The translations under genes were made by a program, and so were the position numbers. Shown here one piece after another: positions 16,758 to 24,565 of a stretch of DNA of 45,694 nucleotides. The DNA is taken from NCBI GenBank assembly GCA_036274595.1, contig DASUFL010000131.1, positions 1-45,694 of the forward strand, given 5' to 3'. Below the pieces are notes generated by a model. The model had not been told where the DNA came from. It did not search any database and saw only the letters and a list, made by a program, of their open reading frames with translations. Source of the stretch: WS-9 sp036274595 (lineage in GTDB: Bacteria; Eisenbacteria; RBG-16-71-46; SZUA-252). Within the stretch, counting starts at the first letter, position 1, and each line of letters opens with the position of its first letter.

Positions 16758-18121
16758 GCGCGAGCGCGGCATCGGGCAAGACGAGAGTGCTCATCGTGGA
16801 CGACGAGCCGTCCGTGCTCCTCGAGATCGCGGCCAGCCTGAAGCGCCACTACGATCCCCTGACCGCCTCGAGCGCGGACGAGGCCGAGAAGATCCTCGCG
16901 CGCGAGCGGGTCGGCCTCCTCATCACGGACCTGAGGCTCCCCGGACGCGACGGGCTCGCGCTCCTGGAGTCGGCCAAGGCGAGCCAGCCCGATCTTCCCG
17001 TCGTCGTGATGTCGGGGCACGGCACGATCGAGGAGGCGGTGAAGGCGATCCAGCTCGGCGCCCTCGATTTCGTCGAGAAGCCGTTCGGACCGGACCGGCT
17101 CCAGCTCACGGTGGACCGCGCGCTCGAGCTGCGCGCGCTCCGCCGCGAGAACGAGCAGCTCCGCGCCCTCACCGGCTTGAGCGACGAGATGGTCGGGAAG
17201 AGCGCGGTGCTCGATCAGGTGCGCGCGGAGATCGCCAAGGTGGCGCGCACCGACGCGAAGGTGCTCGTGACCGGCGAGAGCGGGAGCGGCAAGGAGCTCG
17301 TGGCGCGCGCCATCCACAAGGCGAGCGCGCGTGCGCGCGGCCCCTTCGAGAAGCTCAACTGCGCCGCGCTCCCCAAGGACCTCGTCGAGAGCGAGCTCTT
17401 CGGCTACGAGAAGGGCGCGTTCACCGGTGCGGTCCAGATGAAGCGCGGGCGCCTCGAGGCGGCGGACCAGGGGACGCTCTTCCTGGACGAGGTCGGCGAC
17501 ATGAGCCTCGACACGCAGGCGAAGTTCCTCCGCGCGATCGAGACGGGCGAGATCGAGCGCCTGGGGTCGACCCGCACGATCGCGGTCGACACCCGGATCG
17601 TCGCCGCGACGAACAAGGACCTCCAGGCGGAGATCGCGGCGGGCCGGTTCCGCGAGGATCTCTTCTACCGGTTGAACGTCGTGCCGATCCATATGGCGCC
17701 GCTGCGCCAGCGGCGGGAGGACATCCCGCTCCTGATCGAGCACTTCGCGGCCAAGCTCTCCGTCGAGCACGGCCGGCCAAAGCGGCGCTTCCTGCCCGAT
17801 GCGCTGGAGCGGCTCAGCGAATACTCCTGGCCCGGCAACGTGCGCGAGCTGAAGAATCTCGTGGAGCGGATCCTGATCATGACCGAGGGCGAGACCGTGT
17901 CCCTGGCGGAAGTCGAGGAGGTGCTGCCCCAAGGGCAGGACGACGAGCCCCCGAGCGAGATCAAGGCGGCCCGCGACAAGGCCGAGCGCGACACGATCCT
18001 CGCGATGCTGAAGCAGTGCCAGTGGAACGTGACGGAGGCGTCGCGCCGGCTCGGCATGGACCGCGGCTACCTCCACCGAAAGATCCGACGCTACGGTCTG
18101 GTTCGTGAATCGACAGCCTGA
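16754..18121 (+). CDS. NtrC/NtrX-family sigma-54 response regulator
   Basis: A 455-residue regulator with receiver, AAA+ and Fis-HTH domains. The receiver has the acidic pair DDE near the start, phospho-acceptor D59 (ITDLRLPGRDG) and the Lys of EKPFGPD. The AAA+ domain has Walker A GESGSGKE (174-181) and GAFTGA (221-226) for sigma-54 contact, then TLFLDEVGD. The C-terminal HTH reads NVTEASRRLGMDRGYLHRKI. It should activate sigma-54 promoters when phosphorylated by the adjacent kinase. The GTG start at 16754 is set by the GTGA overlap, and the 3' end overlaps the next gene by 17 bases, so kinase, regulator and barrel gene are translationally linked. Confidence 0.95.
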   Translation: MSASAASGKTRVLIVDDEPSVLLEIAASLKRHYDPLTASSADEAEKILARERVGLLITDLRLPGRDGLALLESAKASQPDLPVVVMSGHGTIEEAVKAIQLGALDFVEKPFGPDRLQLTVDRALELRALRRENEQLRALTGLSDEMVGKSAVLDQVRAEIAKVARTDAKVLVTGESGSGKELVARAIHKASARARGPFEKLNCAALPKDLVESELFGYEKGAFTGAVQMKRGRLEAADQGTLFLDEVGDMSLDTQAKFLRAIETGEIERLGSTRTIAVDTRIVAATNKDLQAEIAAGRFREDLFYRLNVVPIHMAPLRQRREDIPLLIEHFAAKLSVEHGRPKRRFLPDALERLSEYSWPGNVRELKNLVERILIMTEGETVSLAEVEEVLPQGQDDEPPSEIKAARDKAERDTILAMLKQCQWNVTEASRRLGMDRGYLHRKIRRYGLVRESTA

Positions 18122-19346
18122 GCGGCTGGCCGCGGCCTTCGTGCTCGCGGCAGGCGCGTGGATGGCGTGGCCGCTTTCGTCGCGCGCGGCGGCGCCGGAC
18201 AGCCTGGCCGCGGTCGGGACGCAGGCTGTGGAGCCCGTTCCGATGCCCACCGACTCGAGCGCGAGCCGCGCGGGCGCTCCCAAGGAGTCGTTCCAGCAGG
18301 CGGACTGGGAGACGCTCGCGACGGTCCCCGATGAGGCGAGGCCCGCCCTCGTCTACGGGTTTCGCTACAACCGGGTCGACGGCCCCGCTCCGACCGTAGG
18401 AGGCGCGGTCCGGAGCGAGCGCTACGCGAATCCTCTCGTCTACGCGAAGTTCACCTACGCCTTCTCCCGCGAGCGCTTCCTCTACGACGTCGGCGGCGAA
18501 GCGCCGCTCGGGGATCACGCGCGGTTCCGGGTCGGCGGCGCCGCGTACCGGCGGACCGAGACCGAGGACGAGTGGATCGTGGGCGAGACGGAGAACACGC
18601 TCTACGCGCTCTTCGCGCGCACGGACTATCGCGACTACTACGAGGCCAGCGGCTACGAGGGACGCGCCGCGTGGGATCCGGGCACCGACTTCGGCGCGCG
18701 CGTGGAGGGGCGGATCGAGGATCAGAGGTCGCTCGAGAACGAGGCCAACGCGTCCCTCTTCGGCGCGCACGACCGCTTCCGTCCCAATCCGCCGATCGAG
18801 GACGGGCAGGACGGCGTGCTCGCGCTGGGGATGCGGATCGGCCCCGCGGAGATTCCTCCGGAGGGAGGGACGCAGGGCGACGTCGTCTACGAGCGCGCCG
18901 GCGACGCGCTTCACGGCGACTTCGACTACGGCCGCGTGCGCGCGGTCGTGCGCACGCGCGTGCGGCTCTCACCGAAGCAGGACGCCCGCGCGCGCCTGGT
19001 CGGCGGGTCCACGCTCGACGGAACGCTCCCGCCGCAGAAGCTCTGGTACCTGGGCGGGATCAGCACGCTCCGCGGCGAGGATTTCAAGGAGCGGCAAGGC
19101 GACCAGTTCCTCCTCGCGAACGCCGAGTACTATCTCCTCGTCCGGAAGAACGTCTGGGGCTTCGGCTTCCTCGACTGGGGCTCCGCCTGGTTTGGCCGCG
19201 ACAACCTCGATCGCCAGCAGTTCCTGCTCGACGGCGGCCTCGGCCTCCGGATCGGCCAGGGGCCGCTCGCGCTGACCGCGGCGCGCAACCTCCAGGAAGC
19301 GCACGCCGCGATCCACGTCCTCGTCCGCTTCAGCGAGACCTTCTGA
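18105..19346 (+). CDS. Omp85-like outer-membrane beta-barrel protein
   Basis: A 413-residue predicted outer-membrane protein. GTG 18105 lies 17 bases inside the preceding regulator gene. A signal peptide occupies about 1-29 (ending SRAAA). The rest is beta-strand-rich and ends in Phe. Toward the C-terminus YLGGISTLRGEDFKERQGDQFLLANAEY resembles the conserved L/IRG segment of Omp85/BamA surface-antigen barrels, followed by strands ending LVRFSETF. No POTRA domain is visible, so it is barrel-only, like patatin-type or accessory Omp85 members. Its placement directly after a sigma-54 two-component pair and before a DUF4390 protein suggests an envelope-related regulon. Confidence 0.8.
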   Translation: MNRQPERLAAAFVLAAGAWMAWPLSSRAAAPDSLAAVGTQAVEPVPMPTDSSASRAGAPKESFQQADWETLATVPDEARPALVYGFRYNRVDGPAPTVGGAVRSERYANPLVYAKFTYAFSRERFLYDVGGEAPLGDHARFRVGGAAYRRTETEDEWIVGETENTLYALFARTDYRDYYEASGYEGRAAWDPGTDFGARVEGRIEDQRSLENEANASLFGAHDRFRPNPPIEDGQDGVLALGMRIGPAEIPPEGGTQGDVVYERAGDALHGDFDYGRVRAVVRTRVRLSPKQDARARLVGGSTLDGTLPPQKLWYLGGISTLRGEDFKERQGDQFLLANAEYYLLVRKNVWGFGFLDWGSAWFGRDNLDRQQFLLDGGLGLRIGQGPLALTAARNLQEAHAAIHVLVRFSETF

Positions 19347-19347
19347 G

Positions 19348-20025
19348 ATGCTCCCCGCGGGCCGTGTCTGGGTCGCGGCGTGGCTCCTCGCGCTCGCCCT
19401 CGTCGCCATCACGCCCCGGGCCATCGTCGCGGACGACCTCGGCCTCGAGGTCGATCCGGTCGAGGACGTCGGAGGCGCGGTCTGCGTGAGCTACCGGGTC
19501 GCGGAGCCGTTCACGCCGCGGCTCGAGGAGACCTTGCAGCGCGGCATGCCGGCGACCGTCTCCTTCGAAGTCGGACTCTGGAAGCGCCGCGCGCTCTGGT
19601 TCGACCGGCTCGTGCTCGCGATCCGGAGCGATCACAAGATCGTCTACGACGACTGGCGCCAGGCCTTCCGCATCCGGAGCGGCTCGAATCCACCGCGCGA
19701 CCGGAGCGCCCCGTCGTTCGAAGCGCTGCGCGAAGCGCTCTTCACCCAGTCGCGCCTGCCCCTCGCGGCGGCATCGTCGCTCGAGCCCGCCGCGACCTAC
19801 TACGCGTCGGTGCGGGTCACGATCAAGCCGGTCGCCCCGGAGGATCTGGGCGAGATCGAGGACTGGCTCTCCGGAGACAAGGACTCCGAGCAGTCGACCG
19901 GCCTGCCCGATTACCTGCTCGGCCTCGCGGTCAGTCTGTCGGGATTGGGCGAGCGGACGGAGATGGAGAAGGGACCGAAGTTCGTGCCGGCGCGGCTCCC
20001 GGCCGCGCCGGCCACGACAGAGTGA
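19348..20025 (+). CDS. DUF4390 family exported protein
   Basis: A 225-residue exported protein beginning at ATG 19348, one base after the previous stop, so it is probably the last gene of the rlmN operon. A signal peptide spans about 1-28 (ending AIVADD). The remainder shows VCVSYRVAEPFTPRLEETLQRGMPATV, DRLVLAIRSDHKIVYDDWRQAF and a C-terminal LGLAVSLSGLG, which I match to DUF4390, an uncharacterised periplasmic/membrane-associated family. In Proteobacteria this family is often encoded beside ntrY-ntrX, so finding it three genes from an NtrYX-like pair is independent support for both assignments. Its biochemical role is unknown. Confidence 0.8.
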   Translation: MLPAGRVWVAAWLLALALVAITPRAIVADDLGLEVDPVEDVGGAVCVSYRVAEPFTPRLEETLQRGMPATVSFEVGLWKRRALWFDRLVLAIRSDHKIVYDDWRQAFRIRSGSNPPRDRSAPSFEALREALFTQSRLPLAAASSLEPAATYYASVRVTIKPVAPEDLGEIEDWLSGDKDSEQSTGLPDYLLGLAVSLSGLGERTEMEKGPKFVPARLPAAPATTE

Positions 20026-20039
20026 CGGCGTCTCCGCGA

Positions 20040-20060
20040 GGACGCGCCTAGGGCGCGTCC
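20040..20060. terminator. Perfect palindromic hairpin at the convergent gene junction
   Basis: GGACGCGCC (20040-20048), loop TAG, then GGCGCGTCC (20052-20060), a 9-bp perfect stem that spans the stop of the minus-strand bactofilin-like gene and lies 15 bases past the DUF4390 stop. There is no U-tract; probably a bidirectional 3'-end hairpin. Confidence 0.45.
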
Positions 20061-21490
20061 GATGTGCCCCCTTCGACGATCGGCGGCGACGCGGGCGGAG
20101 GAGGCGGTGTCGCCACGGACGCCGCGCCCGTGATCGGCGCTTCGCCCGTAACGCCCGGCGCGCCCGCCGGAGCGGCCGCGGGCGAGGGACGGCGGCGCGG
20201 CCACCACATCCCGCTCGGCAGCCCTTCGCCGTGCGGACCGCGCGCGAAGCGCGTCTGCATCATGGCTCCGAATCCCGCGATCGTGAGGATCGCCGCGAGG
20301 GCGCCCGTCGCGATCGCGAGCGCGATCGCAAGCGGATGGAAGACGATCAGCCCGAGGACCCCGATCAGCTTCCCGGCCACCTTGAGCGCGGTGATCAGGA
20401 GCACGCCCACGGCGATCGCGAGGAGCGGATTCCTCCCTCGCTCCGTCGTCCGGCCGAGCACGCGCTGGCCGAGGAACATGGCTCCGTTCAGGAAGCCCAG
20501 GAACACCGCGACCACCACCGCCAGCACCAGCCCGATGATCCCGAGGATCAGCCCAAGCAGGAGCACGATCGCCACGGGAATCCCGATGATCGTGATCGCG
20601 AGGATGGCGATCGCGATCGCGCCGACCAGGATCAAGAGCACGATCGCGGTCGGGAGCGCCACGAGCGAGCCCGCGAAGCCGGCAAGCCCCCAGAGGAACG
20701 ACCGGCCGAAGCGCGCGTACATGGTGTCGACCGCGTAGACCATCCGCTCCCGGGCGAGGAGCAGTGCGAGCCACGCCAGGAAGATCGTGAGCGCCAGGCG
20801 CACCAGCGTGTGCACGAGCCAGATTCCGGTTCCGACGGCCCCGAAGAGCCCGACCATGGGCCAGAACGCGTGGCTATGGGTCCAGGGCGAGCCGAGCGAG
20901 ACGTTGCTCCCTCCGACCGACGCGGAGTCGCTCGTCGTGACGCCGCCGCCCATCGAGACCGCGTCCCCTTCCACCACCCCCTTGTCCTTCACGTTCACCG
21001 TACCGCCGACCGAGACGCAGTCCCCCTTCACGCGGCCGTAGACCGTCACGTCGCCGCCAATCGCGACCACGTCGCCGTCGATCACCTTGTCCGCCGGGAT
21101 CACGATGTCCTCGCCGAAGCGGACCAGGTTGTTGTCGTTCGAGTCGAGATCGATGTTCAGGTCCGGAACGTCGGGCGCATCCGGGACGTCCGGCGGGTTG
21201 GGCAGGTTCGCGCGGACGCGGGCAGCCTCGCGCTTCGCGCGCTCCACCTCGCGCCGGACGCGCTCCTCCTGGCGGCGGATCCTGAGCGAGCTCGGCTCGC
21301 CCTCCTCGGACACGCGCACGCGGAATCCTCCGGTCGTGTCGGGAGGCGCGGCCGGCTTCGGCGGGGTCGGCGTCGCGCCGCCCGCGCGTCCGACCGCGAG
21401 AACGAGGCCGGTGAGGAGCAGGAGCCAGGGGAGAAGACTCAGAGAATGCGGAGCGACCCGCGTCCGCGCACTAGAGCGATAGGCACGCAT
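20048..21490 (-). CDS. Membrane protein with bactofilin-like polymer-forming repeat domain
   Basis: A 480-residue protein. ATG 21490 is chosen because AAGGAGGT lies 8 bases upstream; a GTG at 21508 places that site inside the gene. A signal peptide or TM segment occupies about 10-40. A charged, coiled-coil-prone stretch (RIRRQEERVRREVERAKREAAR) and a Pro/Asp-rich linker follow. Residues about 135-205 form a short beta-solenoid with repeats of the type VIDGDVVAIGGDVTVYGRVKGD, as in bactofilin/polymer-forming domains. After this come several TM helices (about 215-400) rich in Ile/Val/Leu, with a Pro/Ala-rich C-terminus. It overlaps the anti-sigma gene by 20 bases. It may be an effector or target of the sigma system; the function is unknown. 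Confidence 0.85.
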   Translation of the reverse strand: MRAYRSSARTRVAPHSLSLLPWLLLLTGLVLAVGRAGGATPTPPKPAAPPDTTGGFRVRVSEEGEPSSLRIRRQEERVRREVERAKREAARVRANLPNPPDVPDAPDVPDLNIDLDSNDNNLVRFGEDIVIPADKVIDGDVVAIGGDVTVYGRVKGDCVSVGGTVNVKDKGVVEGDAVSMGGGVTTSDSASVGGSNVSLGSPWTHSHAFWPMVGLFGAVGTGIWLVHTLVRLALTIFLAWLALLLARERMVYAVDTMYARFGRSFLWGLAGFAGSLVALPTAIVLLILVGAIAIAILAITIIGIPVAIVLLLGLILGIIGLVLAVVVAVFLGFLNGAMFLGQRVLGRTTERGRNPLLAIAVGVLLITALKVAGKLIGVLGLIVFHPLAIALAIATGALAAILTIAGFGAMMQTRFARGPHGEGLPSGMWWPRRRPSPAAAPAGAPGVTGEAPITGAASVATPPPPPASPPIVEGGTSDAP

Positions 21491-22109
21491 GGCCGACACC
21501 TCCTTCACGGGTGCGAGACGGACGAAGCACGAAGAAGAGCGCGATTCCCACGGTGAGCGCGACGGCGAGCGCGGCCTGAGCCTCGCCCGTCTGGAGCGCG
21601 ACCCAGGCTACTCGGGGCAGCGTTCCGAGCGCGTGGATCGCGCTCCAGATCGGCCGTCCGATCGGCTCCCAGAATGCGACCTCGAGCGAGAGATGCCGCA
21701 CGAACTTGACCACCGCCTCGAGCGTGCCGCGCGCCACGTGCACCGGCCAGGTCGCCGGCTCGGGCAGACCCCACTGGCGCGCGAGCTGCGGGAGGAACGC
21801 GATGAGCCCGATGGTGAGCGCGAACGAGAGCGCGCCGGCGGTCGCGAATCCGCCCCTTAGCGCGCGCAGGAGGCGGGCCGGCCGCGTCATCCGCGCGACG
21901 ATCCGCGCCTCGAGCCACGCGGGCGCCTCGAGCTCGGGAAGCTCCGCCAATCCAGCGGCGATCGCGCGATACGCGTCGAGCTTCACCCGGCACGAGGGGC
22001 ACGCGGCCACGTGCGCCTCGAGGACGCGCGCGACGGCGGGATGGAGCGCGCCGTCCACGTACGCGGAGAGCTCGGGCTCGCACGCCTTGCAGGTGAGCTG
22101 GGTCTTCAT
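21471..22109 (-). CDS. Zinc-finger anti-sigma factor
   Basis: A 212-residue membrane protein. Its N-terminal domain carries the ZAS signature of anti-ECF factors: CEPELSAYVDGAL followed by HVAACPSC (His-x3-Cys-x2-Cys) at about residues 32-39. A TM helix is predicted near 87-110 and another near 183-203. Proteins of this type bind and hold an ECF sigma factor at the membrane until a signal releases it. Its ATG (22109) overlaps the sigma-factor stop (ATGA, 22106-22109), so the two are coupled and made in balance. Two TM segments are more than the usual one for ZAS proteins. Confidence 0.9.
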   Translation of the reverse strand: MKTQLTCKACEPELSAYVDGALHPAVARVLEAHVAACPSCRVKLDAYRAIAAGLAELPELEAPAWLEARIVARMTRPARLLRALRGGFATAGALSFALTIGLIAFLPQLARQWGLPEPATWPVHVARGTLEAVVKFVRHLSLEVAFWEPIGRPIWSAIHALGTLPRVAWVALQTGEAQAALAVALTVGIALFFVLRPSRTREGGVGHACLSL

Positions 22110-22672
22110 CCTTCTCCTCGCGCCGTCAATTTCCGCCGCAGCATCTCGTGGGCCCGGTGGATCCGGACCTTCACCGTTCCGAGCGGCATGTTCATCGATT
22201 CGGCGATGTCCTCGTACGACAGCTCCTGCTTGTAGCGCAGGAAGAGAATCGCCTGATAGTGCTCCGGCAGCTCCCGGACCAGGCTATCGAACCGCGCGTC
22301 CGACCGCTCGATCCGGTACCCCTCGTCGGGCCCGGGTCCGGTATCGGCCGGCTCGATGGTCGGTCCATCCTCGTCGCCCAGATCCTCGAGCGCGATCGGG
22401 CGGCGCTTGCGCCGGCGGATCGTGTCGAGGGCCAGGTTCGACGTGATCTTGAAGAGCCACGTCCGGAACGGCCGGGACGGGTCGTAGGTCCCGAGCGATC
22501 GGAGCACGCGGATGAAGGTCTCCTGGGCCACCTCCGCGGCGTCGTCCGCGCTGCCGGTGATCTTCCAGGCCAGGTTCATGACCGCTCCCTGATACCGCCG
22601 GACCAGCTCCCGGTACGCGCGTTCGTCGCGCGCCAGGCACCGCTCCACCAGGTCTCGCTCATCGCTTCCCAC
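22106..22672 (-). CDS. ECF (group 4) RNA polymerase sigma factor
   Basis: A 188-residue sigma-70 family protein. Region 2 (about 20-95) includes YQGAVMNLAWKITGSADDAAEVAQETFIRV and FRTWLFKITSNLALDTIRRRKRR for -10 recognition. After an acidic linker, region 4 (about 130-185) reads LPEHYQAILFLRYKQELSYEDIAESMNMPLGTVKVRIHRA for -35 recognition. Start is GTG at 22672, with no clear ribosome site. It is followed by its anti-sigma factor with a 4-base overlap and then the bactofilin-like gene. A candidate ECF-type promoter upstream (22710-22735) suggests autoregulation. Confidence 0.93.
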   Translation of the reverse strand: MGSDERDLVERCLARDERAYRELVRRYQGAVMNLAWKITGSADDAAEVAQETFIRVLRSLGTYDPSRPFRTWLFKITSNLALDTIRRRKRRPIALEDLGDEDGPTIEPADTGPGPDEGYRIERSDARFDSLVRELPEHYQAILFLRYKQELSYEDIAESMNMPLGTVKVRIHRAHEMLRRKLTARGEG

Positions 22673-22709
22673 GTCTACGGGCGACTCTCCACGAAACCCT
22701 CGTGCACTC

Positions 22710-22735
22710 TACGTCGCTGCCACCGGCGAAGTTTC
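22710..22735 (-). promoter_or_regulatory. Candidate ECF-type autoregulatory promoter
   Basis: On the minus strand GAAAC (22735-22731), a 17-base spacer and CGTA (22713-22710), close to the GAAAC-N16-CGTA pattern of several ECF sigma factors. It lies about 38 bases before the sigma-factor start. The spacer is one base longer than the best-known examples. Confidence 0.35.
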
Positions 22736-22823
22736 GCGGGATCGGCGACCCCAGGGCTCCGCGGCCCGCGGGAGGGCGGGCCCGAGGCGCTGGGCGGGCA
22801 CGCTAGGCGGGTGCTTCCCCGGG

Positions 22824-22869
22824 CGTCAAGGCTTTTCCCTTGACGGCCAACTCGGCCAAGCCCTAGCGT
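22824..22869 (+). promoter_or_regulatory. Candidate enolase promoter overlapping an inverted repeat
   Basis: CGTCAAGG (22824-22831) and CCTTGACG (22838-22845) are perfect 8-bp arms around CTTTTC. The right arm contains TTGACG, which could be a -35, with a poor -10 (TAGCGT, 22864-22869). The predicted start lies only a few bases before the enolase ATG, and no ribosome site is visible, so a leaderless message is possible. Confidence 0.3.
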
Positions 22870-22880
22870 GCCTTGCTACT

Positions 22881-24188
22881 ATGACCGAAATCGAGTCGGT
22901 GTTCGCCCGGGAGATCCTGGATTCGCGGGGCTTCCCCACGCTGGAGGCCGAGGTGGCCCTGGTCGGGGGCGCCATCGGGCGAGCCGCCGTTCCCTCCGGA
23001 GCCTCCACCGGTTCGCGGGAGGCGCTCGAGCTTCGGGACGGGGACGCCAAGCGCTACCTGGGCAAAGGCGTCGCCCAAGCGGTGCGAAATGTGAACGAGG
23101 CGATCGCCCCCGCGCTGGTGGGCGAGAACGCCGCCGATCAGGCCGCGATCGACAAGCTCCTCCTCGAGCTCGACGGCACGCCGAGCAAGAAGAAGCTCGG
23201 CGCGAACGCGCTCCTCGGCGTCTCGATCGCCTGCGCGAAGGCCGCGGCCGACGCGCACGCGCTCCCGCTCTATCGCTACCTGGGCGGCGCGAACGCGCGC
23301 ACGCTCCCCGTGCCGCTCATGAACGTGATCAACGGCGGCGCGCACGCGGACAACAATCTCGACATCCAGGAATTCATGATCGTGCCGGTCGGCTTCGACT
23401 CCTTCGCGGAAGCGCTCCGCGCCGGAGCCGAGGTCTTCCACACGCTCAAGAAGCTCCTCCACGAAAAGGGCCTCGTGACCGCGGTCGGGGACGAGGGAGG
23501 CTTCGCGCCGAATCTGGGCTCGAACGCCGAAGCGCTCGACTTCCTCCTCCGCGCGATCGAGAAGGCGGGCTACCGCCCGGGCGAGCAGGTCGGGCTCGCG
23601 CTCGACGTCGCCGCGTCGGAGCTCTACGAGAACGGCCGCTACACCCTCGAGGGGAAGAAGGGTCTCGACACGGACGGAATGATCGCCTTCCTCGCCGATC
23701 TCGCGGGGCGCTATCCGATCGTCTCGATCGAGGACGGGCTCGCCGAGAGCGATTGGGACGGCTGGAAGAAGCTCACCGCCCAGCTCGGCGGCTCGCTCCA
23801 GCTCGTGGGGGACGATGTGTTCGTCACGAATCCGGAGATCCTGCGCCGCGGCATCGACGACGGGGTCGCGAATTCCATCCTGATCAAGCTGAATCAGATC
23901 GGCACGATGACCGAGACGCTCGACGCCATCGACATGGCAGTGCGCGCCGCGTACACGACGGTGATCTCGCACCGGTCCGGCGAGACCGAGGACACGACGA
24001 TCGCCGATCTCGCGGTGGCGGTGAACGCGGGTCAGATCAAGACCGGCTCGCTCTCCCGGAGCGACCGGATCGCGAAGTACAACCAGCTGCTGCGCATCGC
24101 GGAGCGGTTGGCCGACGAGGCCCGCTATCCAGGACGGGCCGCGTTCCGGAGGGAGAGAAGGGCGGAGCGGGAGGGGGTGCCGGCATGA
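22881..24188 (+). CDS. eno: Enolase
   Basis: A 435-residue cytoplasmic glycolytic enzyme that interconverts 2-phosphoglycerate and phosphoenolpyruvate with two Mg2+. Family signatures are complete: AREILDSRGFPTLEAEV at the N-terminus, VPSGASTG loop, GGAHADNNLDIQEFMI, GDEGGFAPNL (catalytic Glu region), ALDVAASE, YPIVSIEDGLAE, LVGDDVFVTN, LIKLNQIGT with the catalytic Lys, and SHRSGETED. The length is typical. ATG 22881 gives the usual start before the first beta strand; no Shine-Dalgarno is seen. The stop overlaps the next ATG (ATGA, 24185-24188), linking it to the FtsB-like gene, an arrangement also known from other bacteria (eno-ftsB). Confidence 0.97.
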   Translation: MTEIESVFAREILDSRGFPTLEAEVALVGGAIGRAAVPSGASTGSREALELRDGDAKRYLGKGVAQAVRNVNEAIAPALVGENAADQAAIDKLLLELDGTPSKKKLGANALLGVSIACAKAAADAHALPLYRYLGGANARTLPVPLMNVINGGAHADNNLDIQEFMIVPVGFDSFAEALRAGAEVFHTLKKLLHEKGLVTAVGDEGGFAPNLGSNAEALDFLLRAIEKAGYRPGEQVGLALDVAASELYENGRYTLEGKKGLDTDGMIAFLADLAGRYPIVSIEDGLAESDWDGWKKLTAQLGGSLQLVGDDVFVTNPEILRRGIDDGVANSILIKLNQIGTMTETLDAIDMAVRAAYTTVISHRSGETEDTTIADLAVAVNAGQIKTGSLSRSDRIAKYNQLLRIAERLADEARYPGRAAFRRERRAEREGVPA

Positions 24189-24565
24189 TGCGATCGCCAT
24201 ACGAGAGCCCGAAGCAGGCGCCCGTGCGCCGCTTCCTTCGCCGCAGGCCCGACGATCGCCCGTCCCGCGCCAAGCGCCGGCTCGTCATCCTCGCGGCCGT
24301 GGCCGTCGGAGGATTCCTCGCCTACTCCTTCGTCCTCAGCGACACAGGGCTCGTGAAGATCGCCGGCCTCAAGAACGAGACCGAGAAGCTCCGCCGCGAG
24401 AAGGTGGAGCTCGCGCTCCGCGTGAACGACGTCGAGCGCCGCCGCCAGGAGCAGGCGAAGGATCCGATGCTCACCGAGCGGATCGCCCGCGAGCGGTTCC
24501 ACCTCGTGAAAGAGGGCGAGATCCTCTACCGCTACAAGGAGCCGGCCTCGGGCAACGGGCGCTAG
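24185..24565 (+). CDS. FtsB/DivIC-like septum formation initiator protein
   Basis: A 126-residue bitopic membrane protein. A basic cytoplasmic N-terminus of ~30 residues (RRFLRRRPDD, AKRR) is followed by a TM helix at about 33-52 (LVILAAVAVGGFLAYSFVL) and a coiled coil at about 58-90 (LKNETEKLRREKVELALRVNDVERRRQEQ). The tail, ARERFHLVKEGEILYRYKEP, matches the FtsB/DivIC ending. Such proteins join FtsL and FtsQ/DivIB in the divisome. The start ATG 24185 overlaps the enolase stop; ATG 24188 directly follows and is an equal alternative. The last 4 bases (CTAG) are shared with the stop of the convergent kinase gene. Confidence 0.88.
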   Translation: MMRSPYESPKQAPVRRFLRRRPDDRPSRAKRRLVILAAVAVGGFLAYSFVLSDTGLVKIAGLKNETEKLRREKVELALRVNDVERRRQEQAKDPMLTERIARERFHLVKEGEILYRYKEPASGNGR

